A DNA stretch of 64,000 nucleotides, taken from contig NZ_JAETWB010000004.1 in assembly GCF_016773205.1 (NCBI RefSeq), forward strand, positions 186,001-250,000, in the 5' to 3' direction. Source of the stretch: Belnapia arida. Its GTDB lineage: Bacteria > Pseudomonadota > Alphaproteobacteria > Acetobacterales > Acetobacteraceae. The notes beneath the pieces are model-generated. The model searched no databases. It saw only the letters and a program-made list of their open reading frames with translations, and was not told where the DNA came from. Shown piece by piece: positions 32,932 to 40,721 of the stretch (the stretch's first letter is position 1; every line of letters starts with the position of its first letter). The translations under genes and the position numbers were made by a program.

Positions 32932-33732
32932 GTGTCAGACCCCGTCCCCCCGCGTCCCGCCGCCACCGTCCTGCTGCTGCGCGAGGGCGCCTCCGGCCCC
33001 GAGATCTTCATGGTCGTCCGCCACCGCGAGATCGAATTCGCCGCCGGCGCCCTGGTCTTCCCCGGCGGCCGCGTCGAGGCGGCCGATGCCGAGCTCGCTA
33101 CCGCCCTCGGCAGCACCGACCCGCTCGCCGCCTACCGCGTCGCCGCCATCCGCGAAGCCTTCGAGGAAAGCGGCCTGCTGCTCGCCCGCACCGAATCAGG
33201 CACGGCGCTGGACCCCGCCCAGGGCGCCGCCATCGCCCTCGCGCACCGCGACGCGCTGAACGCCGGCAGCCGCGGCTTCGCCGCCCTGCTCCAGGCCGAG
33301 GGCCTCCGCCCCGATATCGACTGCCTGGTCCCCTTCGCCCACTGGGTGACGCCCGCCGATCTCTCCAAGCGCTTCGACACGCATTTCTTCCTCGCCCCCG
33401 CTCCCGGCGGCCATGAGGCGACGCATGACGGTCACGAGGCGGTGGACAGCATCTGGATCTCGCCGGCCCAGGCGTTGGCCGAGGCCGAGGCGGGCGAGCG
33501 CACCCTGCTCTTCCCGACCCGGCTCAACCTCCTGCGCCTCGCCGAGGCGGCTAGCCTTGGCGATGCCCTCTCGCGCGCCGCGGCCCGCCCCGTGGTGACG
33601 GTGCAGCCGGTGATGGAGGTCGATGCCGAGGGCCGCAAGATGCTCCGCATTCCGGTCGAGGCCGGCTATGGCGGCCCGCTCTTCCCGGCTGGGATACGGG
33701 CGATGGTGCCACAGGTGCGCCCACCCGGATGA
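32932..33732 (+). CDS. Nudix hydrolase
   Basis: A 266-residue protein. The Nudix box is split by an insertion: GGRVEAADAEL with AAIREAFEESGLLLART, where the REAFEESG core carries the metal-binding glutamates near residue 70. Length and the preceding LLLREGASGPEIFMVVRHRE place it with the longer NUDT7/8/19-like coenzyme A or acyl-CoA diphosphatases rather than MutT; this is a family-level inference. The start is a GTG at 32932, five bases after the Bug gene. It is probably cytoplasmic. Confidence 0.85.
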   Translation: MSDPVPPRPAATVLLLREGASGPEIFMVVRHREIEFAAGALVFPGGRVEAADAELATALGSTDPLAAYRVAAIREAFEESGLLLARTESGTALDPAQGAAIALAHRDALNAGSRGFAALLQAEGLRPDIDCLVPFAHWVTPADLSKRFDTHFFLAPAPGGHEATHDGHEAVDSIWISPAQALAEAEAGERTLLFPTRLNLLRLAEAASLGDALSRAAARPVVTVQPVMEVDAEGRKMLRIPVEAGYGGPLFPAGIRAMVPQVRPPG

Positions 33733-33798
33733 TCCCGGCGGAACCTTCCTGCTCCGTCCCGGTTACCTCCGGCGTGACATGACGGTAAGGAGAGGTCC

Positions 33799-34029
33799 AT
33801 GACAGGCAGGTTGGTGGGAATGGTGGCGCTGGCCCTGGCGCTCGGCGCCTGCTCCAATTCCGGTCCCGGCGGCCGCACGCCGGGCGAGCCGATGGCGCCG
33901 AGCGCCAGGTCGCCCACCGGCTCGGTGAACAGCACGGCGACCGGCGGCGGCGTGCCCACGCCTTTGCAGCCGGGCGGCGCCGGTGGCGTCGGCAGCGGCA
34001 ACCAGCCTGGCCGCGCCGGCACCCGCTGA
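33799..34029 (+). CDS. small lipoprotein, unknown function
   Basis: A 76-residue protein with a lipoprotein signal (MTGRLVGMVALALALGACSN, lipobox LGAC). The mature part is Gly/Pro/Ser-rich, repetitive and probably disordered. AGGAGAGG precedes the ATG. It follows the Nudix gene by 66 bases. No family is recognised, and composition alone allows no function. Confidence 0.55.
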   Translation: MTGRLVGMVALALALGACSNSGPGGRTPGEPMAPSARSPTGSVNSTATGGGVPTPLQPGGAGGVGSGNQPGRAGTR

Positions 34030-34419
34030 CGCCGCTTCCCTCGCGTCATGGCCGGGCTTGACCCGGCCATCCGTCGGCCCCGCGCCGATGGGCTCTGCAC
34101 CACATCCACGAAGGACGCCGGCGCCTCCTCCCGGAGCGCGGCGGCGACCGCCCGCAACGCCCACCGCAACGCCCACCACCCTGGGCCGCCGCTGTCCGAA
34201 TTGCTGCGAAGGGCGTTACCCGCGGAGCATATGGGCAGGGGAGACCGCTAACCCACTCAGCGACTTCCGCCTGGAACCTTGCGCATCGACCCCGGAACGA
34301 CATAGGATGTGAATCCTATCAACTCCGGAGCCATGCCCATCACCCACTCCCCTCCGCGCCACCCCCGAACCCCGCCCGGGAGCGCCGCAGGGGAGTTTGT
34401 CCGAAACCTGCCGATCCGG
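34030..34419. other. 390-base intergenic region with one palindrome
   Basis: The region lies between the small lipoprotein gene and the convergent haloacid dehalogenase gene. It contains the palindrome at 34048-34070. I found no open frame with a convincing start, signal or family match, and no T-tailed terminator. Confidence 0.5.
34048..34070. repeat. short palindromic element
   Basis: ATGGCCGGG and CCCGGCCAT form a perfect 9-bp stem around CTTGA, flanked by CGTC and CCGTC. The motif resembles the dispersed ATGGCCGGG...CCCGGCCAT palindromes I know from intergenic regions of many alphaproteobacteria. It may act in mRNA 3'-end formation between convergent genes. A related core is in the hairpin at 13988. 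Confidence 0.55.
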
Positions 34420-35139
34420 TCAGACGCCCAGCCGGTGCGCCAGATCCTGGAAATCCCGCGCCACCACGTCCCAGGCCTCGCTCGGGGTCAAGTCGCCCGT
34501 CTGCCCCGGCCCATGCTCGGTCGGCCGCGGCACGAAGGCGGTGGCGAGCCCCGCCGCCCGCGCCGCCTTGAGGTCGCCGTTATGCGCCGCGACCAGGCAC
34601 AGCTCCGCTGGCCGGATGCTGAGCACCTCGGCCGTCCGCAGATAGGCCTGCGGGTCCGGCTTGTAGGCCTGCGCCACCTCGGCGCCGAGGATCGCATCCC
34701 AGGGGATGCCCGCCCGCTTCGCCATGTTGGTCATCAGCGCGATATTGCCGTTGGACAGTGGCGCGATGATGAAGCGCCGCTTCAGCCGAGTGAGCCCCGC
34801 CACCGCCTCCGGCCAGGGATCGAGCCTGTGCCAGGCGCGGTTGAGGTCGTCGAGCGCCGCCTCGCCGACCGTTGTCGGGTCGATGTCATGCGCCCGCAGC
34901 ACCTGCTCCAGGTTCTCCCGGTGCAGCAGGTCGAGCCGGGTGAAGCCGCGCCGGCCGCTGCGGATCTCCTCCATCGCCGGCTGGTAACGCGCCCGCCAGG
35001 CATCGGCGAAGCCATGCGCGTCGATGTCGCCGCGCCCGAGCTGCGCCAGGAACGGCCCCGCCTCCCGCGCGATGCCCTCGCGCCAGTCGACCACCGTGCC
35101 GAAGACATCGAAGACCAGCGCCTTGACCTGCTCGAACAT
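34420..35139 (-). CDS. haloacid dehalogenase, type II (HAD superfamily)
   Basis: A 239-residue enzyme starting MFEQVKALVFDVFGTVVDWR, where the first Asp of DVFGT is the nucleophile near residue 11. Later motifs are PLSNGNIALM (Ser/Asn), the Lys in AYKPDPQAY and VAAHNGDLKAARAAG with the closing acidic residue. Type II 2-haloacid dehalogenases hydrolyse short 2-haloalkanoates, giving 2-hydroxy acids. Its ATG overlaps the stop of the upstream lyase gene as TGATG, so the two are coupled. The true substrate could also be a phosphorylated acid. Confidence 0.85.
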   Translation of the reverse strand: MFEQVKALVFDVFGTVVDWREGIAREAGPFLAQLGRGDIDAHGFADAWRARYQPAMEEIRSGRRGFTRLDLLHRENLEQVLRAHDIDPTTVGEAALDDLNRAWHRLDPWPEAVAGLTRLKRRFIIAPLSNGNIALMTNMAKRAGIPWDAILGAEVAQAYKPDPQAYLRTAEVLSIRPAELCLVAAHNGDLKAARAAGLATAFVPRPTEHGPGQTGDLTPSEAWDVVARDFQDLAHRLGV

Positions 35140-36014
35140 CACTTCGCCTCCGGTTGAGCCCACTTACGGTCGAATTCCCACACCTCGGGGAAGCCCATCA
35201 GCTCGCAGATGCGGCCGAAGCCATAGCTTTCGGCGGGCGGCAGGGCATTGCTGTCGCCCTGCTCCTTGAGGTGGCCATAGACCCGCTCCAGCGCCGCGGC
35301 GACGGCGAGGAAGCCGACCGCCGGATAGATCGCCATCGCATAGCCGATCTCGGCGAGGCGCTTCGCCGGCAGGATTGGCGTCCGCCCGCCCTCGACCATG
35401 TTGGCGAGCAGCGGCCGCTTGATCGTGCGGCCGATCGCCTGCATCTCCGCCTCGCTCTCCGGGCTTTCGATGAAGATCACGTCGGCTCCGGCCTCGGCAT
35501 AGATCTGCCCGCGGCGGATCGCTTCATCGAGGCCAAGGGTCGTCCGCGCATCCGTCCGCGCGACGATCAGCATGTTCGGGTCCCGCCGCGCCTCGGCCGC
35601 GACCTTGATCTTGAGCGCCATCTCCTCGGCGGGGATGACGCGGCGGCCTGGCGTGTGGCCGCATTTCTTCGGCATCTCCTGGTCTTCCAGCTGGATGCCG
35701 GTGACGCCCGCCGCCTCATAGCCCATCACGGTATGGCGGACATTGAGCAGGCCGCCGTAGCCGGTATCCGCATCGGCCACGACCGGCGTGCGGCAGCCGC
35801 GGGCGAAGGCGCCGACGCGCCCGACCATGTCGGTATAGGTGGCGATCCCCGCATCGGCGACGCCGAGATGGCTGGCGACGGTGCCGAAGCCGGTGGCGTA
35901 GAGGCTGGTGAAGCCCATGCCGTCCGCGACCCTGGCCGAGATCATGTCGAAGATGCCGGGCGCGACGACGAAGCGCCCCGCCTCGAAGGCGGCTTTCAGG
36001 CTCGGATGGGCCAT
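35139..36014 (-). CDS. isocitrate lyase / PEP mutase family enzyme
   Basis: A 291-residue TIM-barrel lyase. Metal-binding DADTGYGG is near residue 83, and the active-site loop carries KKCGH with Cys near 117, as in isocitrate, 2-methylisocitrate and dimethylmalate lyases rather than PEP mutase. The segments VARTDAR and FIESPES follow. It might be the methylisocitrate lyase (PrpB role) that completes the methylcitrate genes 23 kb away, or an oxaloacetate decarboxylase-like enzyme. Context instead pairs it with a haloacid dehalogenase. It starts with a normal ATG. Confidence 0.82.
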   Translation of the reverse strand: MAHPSLKAAFEAGRFVVAPGIFDMISARVADGMGFTSLYATGFGTVASHLGVADAGIATYTDMVGRVGAFARGCRTPVVADADTGYGGLLNVRHTVMGYEAAGVTGIQLEDQEMPKKCGHTPGRRVIPAEEMALKIKVAAEARRDPNMLIVARTDARTTLGLDEAIRRGQIYAEAGADVIFIESPESEAEMQAIGRTIKRPLLANMVEGGRTPILPAKRLAEIGYAMAIYPAVGFLAVAAALERVYGHLKEQGDSNALPPAESYGFGRICELMGFPEVWEFDRKWAQPEAK

Positions 36015-36172
36015 GACGTTGGATGCTCCTCCTCGGTTGAAGCAAACTCATCATGGGCGCGCGCCCATGATGAGGAACTCGCTCGCCAAAAACAAAGGCC
36101 GGAGCGGTTTCACCCGTGTACGGCAGGGCTGAATCCGCTTTAGGCTGGCGCCGTATCAGGGAGGAGCATCCC

Positions 36173-36577
36173 ATGCCGGACGCAGGCGGGAAACCCATGG
36201 CGGCCAGCGCCGTCGCCGAGATCGAGGCGGTGATCCAGACCTATTTCGACGGCCTCTACGAGGGCAGCGTGGAGAAGCTCGGCGCCGCCTTCCACCCCGT
36301 GTCGCATCTCTACTGGGCGAAGGATGGCGGCGTGGAGGACATGCCGCGCGAGGCCTGGTTCGAGATGGTGCGCAACCGCCCATCGGCCGCAAGCCGCGGC
36401 CTGGCGCGGGACGACCGGATCCTGATGCTGGACATCAGCGGCCCGGAGACCGCCTTCGTGAAGGTCGCCTGCCAGCTTCCGCCGCGCTACTTCACCGACT
36501 ACCTCGTCCTCAACCGCACGAGCGAGGGCTGGCGCATCGTCAGCAAGGTCTACCGCTTCGAGACGCGGGAGGGCTAA
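36173..36577 (+). CDS. NTF2-like / lumazine-binding-like protein
   Basis: A 134-residue cytoplasmic protein with a cone-shaped NTF2-like fold. AVIQTYFDGLYEGSVEKLGA forms the first helices, and TDYLVLNRTSEGWRIVSKVY is the typical last strand pair. GGGAGGAG precedes the ATG at 36173; an upstream in-frame Met has no such site. Stand-alone members include isomerases, hydrolases and ligand binders; function is not predictable. It is divergent from the lyase gene. Confidence 0.75.
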   Translation: MPDAGGKPMAASAVAEIEAVIQTYFDGLYEGSVEKLGAAFHPVSHLYWAKDGGVEDMPREAWFEMVRNRPSAASRGLARDDRILMLDISGPETAFVKVACQLPPRYFTDYLVLNRTSEGWRIVSKVYRFETREG

Positions 36578-36648
36578 GCCCTGATCGCTTGAGGTGGAAG
36601 CACCAAGAAGCGTGACCTAAGCGACAGGACGGCAAGCTGGAGCATGAC

Positions 36649-37686
36649 CTAAGGCTCCAGCCACAAGCCGAGCGACGCCGCGGCGACCTGGTTCCATACC
36701 TGGACGCAATCGGCGCCGCAGCGGGCGACCCAGCGCGGCAGCAGCACCTCACGCAGGAGACGGTGGCGCTCGGCCTCGTCCCAGCGCTCGTCGAGGACGG
36801 TCATCCGCGCCCGCTGGCCGCCGGCGCAGCGCGGCAGGCCGGCGTTGCAGGCGAAGCCGTCCTCGATGGCCGCCTCGGCACCGTCGATCACCCGCTGTTC
36901 GAGCCGGGCGCCGCCGGCTTGCAGGGCCTGCCGGTCCGCCTCAGGCAGGCCGCGCCAGGCCGCGCCGTTCACCACCAGGGCGGAGACGAACCAGCTCAGC
37001 GGCAAGCGCGAGACATGGGTTGCGATCTCGCCGAGGCCGATGCGGTGGCCCGGCATCGGCCCGGTGACGGCACAGTCGAGCGTCCGGTTGCGCATTGCCG
37101 CGGGCACGGCGTTGAGCGGCATAACCAGGGCGATGCCGCCCAACGCCTCGATCAACTCGCCCTGGCTGACCGAGCCCACCCGCACCCGCCGCCCGGTCAC
37201 GTCGCCGAGCCGGGCGAAAGCCTCGCGGCAGAAGACCACCTGCGTAGTCGGCACCAGCAGGCCGAGCAGGTGGATGTCGTAGCGCTCTTCCAGCACAGCG
37301 ATCAGGTGGGGGCGCCACTGCGCCAGGCTCCGCCGCAGCGCCGGCAGGTCGGCGTTCAGGCCGGGTAGGTCGACGACGCTGAGTTCCGGATCGTCGCCCG
37401 CGGCAAGGGCCAGCGGCACCGTCGCCCCCTGCACCACGCCGAGCCGCAGGAAGGAGAGCAACTCCGACTCGCGGATGCCGGCGCGGTCCAGTGGCGTGGC
37501 GCTCGGCAGCAGGCGGCCTCCGGTCAATGCCGGCACCTCGCGGGTCCAGAAGGGCTCCTCGAAATCGGCGAAGAGGCCGGCATGGGTGTAGAAACCGAGA
37601 ACTTTCAGCCGGTTCGGCACCTCCTGCGCCCGGGCGAGGCAGAGGGGCAGCAGCAGGGCCAGTCCAATCAGTCCTCGGCGCAGCAT
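36649..37686 (-). CDS. TRAP transporter DctP-type substrate-binding protein
   Basis: A 345-residue exported protein, with a signal peptide (MLRRGLIGLALLLPLCLARA) ending at AQ. The order of motifs fits the DctP fold: LKVLGFYTHAGLFADFEEPF, LRLGVVQGATVPLAL, GRRVRVGSVSQGELIEALGG. Four or five cysteines near the C-terminus (FACNAGLPRCAGG, RCGADCVQVW) are unusual for the family and may form disulfides. There are no DctQ or DctM membrane genes nearby. It is divergent from the amino-acid dehydrogenase gene, with 96 bases between them. Confidence 0.75.
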   Translation of the reverse strand: MLRRGLIGLALLLPLCLARAQEVPNRLKVLGFYTHAGLFADFEEPFWTREVPALTGGRLLPSATPLDRAGIRESELLSFLRLGVVQGATVPLALAAGDDPELSVVDLPGLNADLPALRRSLAQWRPHLIAVLEERYDIHLLGLLVPTTQVVFCREAFARLGDVTGRRVRVGSVSQGELIEALGGIALVMPLNAVPAAMRNRTLDCAVTGPMPGHRIGLGEIATHVSRLPLSWFVSALVVNGAAWRGLPEADRQALQAGGARLEQRVIDGAEAAIEDGFACNAGLPRCAGGQRARMTVLDERWDEAERHRLLREVLLPRWVARCGADCVQVWNQVAAASLGLWLEP

Positions 37687-37782
37687 CGTCCCCCATCCAC
37701 CTTCTGATCATTCGTCTGCGGGTATAGCAGAGGCGAGTTCCAGCGGCTTGCGCACCGACGGCGGGCAGCGGAGGCTCGCCCC

Positions 37783-39024
37783 ATGCGAATCCTCGTCATC
37801 GGCGCCGGCATCGTCGGCCTCTGCACCGCCTGGCACCTGGCGCGCGGCGGCGCCGCCGTGACGGTGCTGGATGGCGGCCCACCGGGCGGCGGCGCCTCCT
37901 CCGGCAATGCGGGTGCGATCAGCGCCGGCTCCGTCGCCCCGCTCGCCATGCCCGGCATCCTGCGGCAAGTGCCGGGGATGCTGCTCGACCCCGAGGGCGC
38001 GCTGCACATCCCCGCCCGCTACGCGCTGCGGGCGGCGCCCTGGCTCGCGCGCTTCGTTGCCAGCGCCCGGCCGGCCCGCGTCGCCGCCATCGCCGAGGCG
38101 CTGTCCGGCCTGCTCTTCAACGCGATGGAGCAGCACCGCCGCATCCTCGCCGAGGAGGGCGCGCTCGACCTGATCCAGGAGACCGGGCAGCTCTACCTCT
38201 ACCGGGACCGTGACCACTACGCGAAGGACGAAGCCGGCTGGACGCTGCGGCAGCAGCACGGAATGCGGCTGGAATTCCTCGACGGCGCCGAGGCGATCCG
38301 CGTGCTGGAGCCCGACATGCAGGGCGACTACCAACTCGGCGTCTTCATCCCGGAGCAGGGCAGCAGCGTTAACCCACGCCGTCAGACGGAGGTGGTGGCG
38401 CGCGGCATCCAGCGGCTCGGCGGCACCATCCGGCAGGAGGCGGTGCAGGCCATCACCACGGCTGAGGGGCGGGTGACCGGCGTCGCCACCGCCTCCGGCC
38501 CCATCGAGGCCGAGGCGGTGGTGCTGGCGGCCGGCGCCTGGTCGGCCCGGTTGCTGGCGCCGCTCGGCATCCGCATCCCCCTTGAGAGCCAGCGCGGCTA
38601 CCACGTGATGCTGCCGGATGCGGGGATCAGCCTTCGGCGGCCTGTGGTGCCGGCCGACCGCAAGGCCTTCATCTCGCCGATGGAGGAGGGGCTGCGCATC
38701 GCCGGCACGGTGGAATTCGGCGGCCTCGACCACCCGCCGGCGTCATGGCGGGCGGAGCTGCTGCTGCGCGACCTGCGGATGGCCTTCCCCCAGGCGCGGG
38801 TGGAAGGAGCGGAGGGGTTCTGGATGGGCCACCGCCCCTGCCTGCCTGACAGCCTGCCGGTGCTCGGCCCGGTGCGGCGCTGGCCGGGCCTCTGGTGCGC
38901 CTTCGGCCACGGGCATCTCGGCCTGACCGGTTCGGCGCCGACCGGCGCGGTGCTGGCGCAGGCGATGCTGGGGCCCACGCCCAATCTCGACCTCGCGCCC
39001 TTCGCGGTGGAACGCTTCGGCTGA
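37783..39024 (+). CDS. FAD-dependent D-amino-acid dehydrogenase (DadA-like)
   Basis: A 413-residue flavoenzyme of the DAO family. The FAD-binding motif is RILVIGAGIVGLCTAWHLAR at residues 2-21, followed by SGNAGAISAGSVAPLAMPG and, near the end, WMGHRPCLPDSLPVLGPV and GHGHLGLTGSAPTG. This matches DadA, which oxidises D-amino acids to 2-oxo acids at the inner membrane. Glycine oxidase-like specificity cannot be excluded. It would act on products of the D-carbamoylase elsewhere in the window. A flavoprotein remnant follows on the opposite strand. Confidence 0.88.
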   Translation: MRILVIGAGIVGLCTAWHLARGGAAVTVLDGGPPGGGASSGNAGAISAGSVAPLAMPGILRQVPGMLLDPEGALHIPARYALRAAPWLARFVASARPARVAAIAEALSGLLFNAMEQHRRILAEEGALDLIQETGQLYLYRDRDHYAKDEAGWTLRQQHGMRLEFLDGAEAIRVLEPDMQGDYQLGVFIPEQGSSVNPRRQTEVVARGIQRLGGTIRQEAVQAITTAEGRVTGVATASGPIEAEAVVLAAGAWSARLLAPLGIRIPLESQRGYHVMLPDAGISLRRPVVPADRKAFISPMEEGLRIAGTVEFGGLDHPPASWRAELLLRDLRMAFPQARVEGAEGFWMGHRPCLPDSLPVLGPVRRWPGLWCAFGHGHLGLTGSAPTGAVLAQAMLGPTPNLDLAPFAVERFG

Positions 39025-39027
39025 GGT

Positions 39028-39201
39028 CAGGCCGGGGGGTGCGGAGATTGCCGAAGAGCAGGGTCAGCCCATCCGCCGTGGTGCCGGGGGCGGGATGGAT
39101 CACTCGCCGGCGACGGGCCGGCCGGCCCGGGCCTGGTCCATGGCCGGCGTCTTCCCGGCCTTGCCGCCCCCGAGGACGAAGATGTCGTACTGCTCCGTCA
39201 C
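39028..39201 (-). pseudogene. decayed pyridine-nucleotide-disulfide oxidoreductase (mercuric-reductase-like)
   Basis: A GTG at 39201 with GAGGGAGC upstream opens a 33-codon frame starting MTEQYDIFVLGGGKAGKT, which is the N-terminal FAD-binding motif of mercuric-reductase/dihydrolipoamide-dehydrogenase-like proteins. A stop at 39100 ends it. Directly after, in another frame, HPAPGTTADGLTLLFGNL resembles the HPT-x-AEGL-x-x-LF tail of the same family. The roughly 400 residues between are missing. The two ends fit an internal deletion plus frameshift; the C-terminal match is the weaker of the two. Confidence 0.6.
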
Positions 39202-39258
39202 GGTCGCTGCTCCCTCTCGACGATCGAGGGGCAGCCCCAAGGGGGGCGCCTAACCGAG

Positions 39259-39471
39259 CTAGTACCGAAGCCTCTCCGCGGGCGTCGTCATGTAGCCCTG
39301 GCGCCGGACATAGACGCTGCCTTCGCTGGTGACGGCGCCGGTCGCCATGTTGCGCTCGGTATTGCCGATCACCGTGTCGGGCTGGCCAGAATACTCGCCG
39401 CCCGCCTGCAGCCCGCCCGGGCCGCAGGCTGCGAGGGAGAGGAGCAGGGCGGCGGCCGGGAGGAGCTTCAT
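39259..39471 (-). CDS. small lipoprotein, unknown function
   Basis: A 70-residue protein with a lipoprotein signal MKLLPAAALLLSLAACG (lipobox LAAC). The short mature part, with GNTERNMATGAVTSEGSVYV in the middle, is Gly/Thr/Tyr-containing and shows no domain that I know. It starts 38 bases after the end of the LLM oxidoreductase gene on the same strand and is probably on its transcript. Function is unknown. Confidence 0.6.
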   Translation of the reverse strand: MKLLPAAALLLSLAACGPGGLQAGGEYSGQPDTVIGNTERNMATGAVTSEGSVYVRRQGYMTTPAERLRY

Positions 39472-39509
39472 CCGCCCCAGATGGCCCGCCGCCCGCGCCG
39501 CCGCAAGCG

Positions 39510-40625
39510 CTACTGCGCCGCCGCCAGCGCCGGCGCGGGTGCGGCGGGCGTCAGGTGGGAGACGCGCGGCAGCACCTCCTCCTGCAGCAGGCGCAGCGAG
39601 TTGCGCCAGGCGGCCGGGTTTTCCTGGTAATCGAAGCCGAAGACCAGGAGCTGGCCGAAGCCGCCGACCTCCTCGTAGATCTGCTCCAGCCGCTCGGCGA
39701 CCGTCCGCGGCGAGCCGACCAGCCAGTTGCGCCGCGCGCAGTAGTCCACGGTGACGTCGCTGTCCGGCACCTCGGGACTGTGCTTCAGGTACTCCTTGAA
39801 GCCGAAGTTCGAGAGCAGCGGCAGGAAGTACTCGCCCATCATCCGCCCCATCATGGAGCCGACCGAGAGCCGCCAGGCCTCCTCGTCGGTGTCGGCGACG
39901 AAGACCTCGCGCACCAGGCGCCAGTCGCGGCGGTTGGCGGTGCGGCCCGACTTGCGGGCGCCGGCCTCGACGCTGTCCCAGTGGCTCGTCACGTAGCCCG
40001 GGTTGAGGTTGAGGCTCATCGGCAGGAAGCCATGCTCGCCGGCCATCTTCAGCGTGTCGGAGTTCTTCGACAGGCCGGCGACGCCGATCGGCGGGTGCGG
40101 CGCCTGCAGCGGCTTGATGTGCGGCTTGAGGAAGCCGAACATCGTGTCGGGCTTGTCGACGCTCCAGTACTTGCCCTGGTGGTGGAAGGGCCCGTCCGAG
40201 CTCCAGAGCTTCAGGATGATGTCGAGCGCCTCGCGCGTCATCTCGCGGTTGGTGCCGGACATGCCGTCGACGTTGAACATCGCCCAGTCGCTCGGCAGGC
40301 CGCTCGCCGCGATGCCGAAATTCAGCCGCCCCTCCGAGAGGTGGTCGAGCATGGCGACGCGGTTCGCCAGCTCCGCCGGGTGATGGTAGGGCAGCAGGAA
40401 GCCGCCCGGGCCCATCCGCAGCCGCGTCGTCTCCCGCAGCGCCTGGGCGATCAGCAGGTCGGGGGCCGGATGCGGCTCCCAAGGCGCGGTGTGGTGCTCG
40501 CCGACCCAGGCCTCGGAGAAGCCGAGTTCGTCGAGCCAGCGCATCACCTGAAGATCGAAGTCATGCCCTTCCTTCAACCCGCGCTCCGGCGGGTGAGACG
40601 GCATCATGAAATAGCCGAATTCCAT
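39510..40625 (-). CDS. LLM class flavin-dependent oxidoreductase (bacterial luciferase-like)
   Basis: A 371-residue TIM-barrel monooxygenase using reduced FMN. The family segments are MEFGYFMMPSHPPERG, SEAWVGEHHTAPWEPHPAPD, HPAELANRVAMLDHLSEGR and PHPPIGVAGLSKNSDT. It is closest in feel to limonene-monooxygenase/alkanal-type members. No flavin reductase gene is adjacent, so it must draw reduced flavin from elsewhere. The C-terminal APAPALAAAQ tail is low in complexity. A small lipoprotein gene follows. The substrate is unknown. Confidence 0.88.
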   Translation of the reverse strand: MEFGYFMMPSHPPERGLKEGHDFDLQVMRWLDELGFSEAWVGEHHTAPWEPHPAPDLLIAQALRETTRLRMGPGGFLLPYHHPAELANRVAMLDHLSEGRLNFGIAASGLPSDWAMFNVDGMSGTNREMTREALDIILKLWSSDGPFHHQGKYWSVDKPDTMFGFLKPHIKPLQAPHPPIGVAGLSKNSDTLKMAGEHGFLPMSLNLNPGYVTSHWDSVEAGARKSGRTANRRDWRLVREVFVADTDEEAWRLSVGSMMGRMMGEYFLPLLSNFGFKEYLKHSPEVPDSDVTVDYCARRNWLVGSPRTVAERLEQIYEEVGGFGQLLVFGFDYQENPAAWRNSLRLLQEEVLPRVSHLTPAAPAPALAAAQ

Positions 40626-40721
40626 GGCGTCCTCCTCTCCGGCTTGGCGCCGGTTGTGGAGGATGCTGGCGCCGCACTCGGCCGCGGCGCAAGCCCATAG
40701 CGCACAACGAAACGTGAGCGG

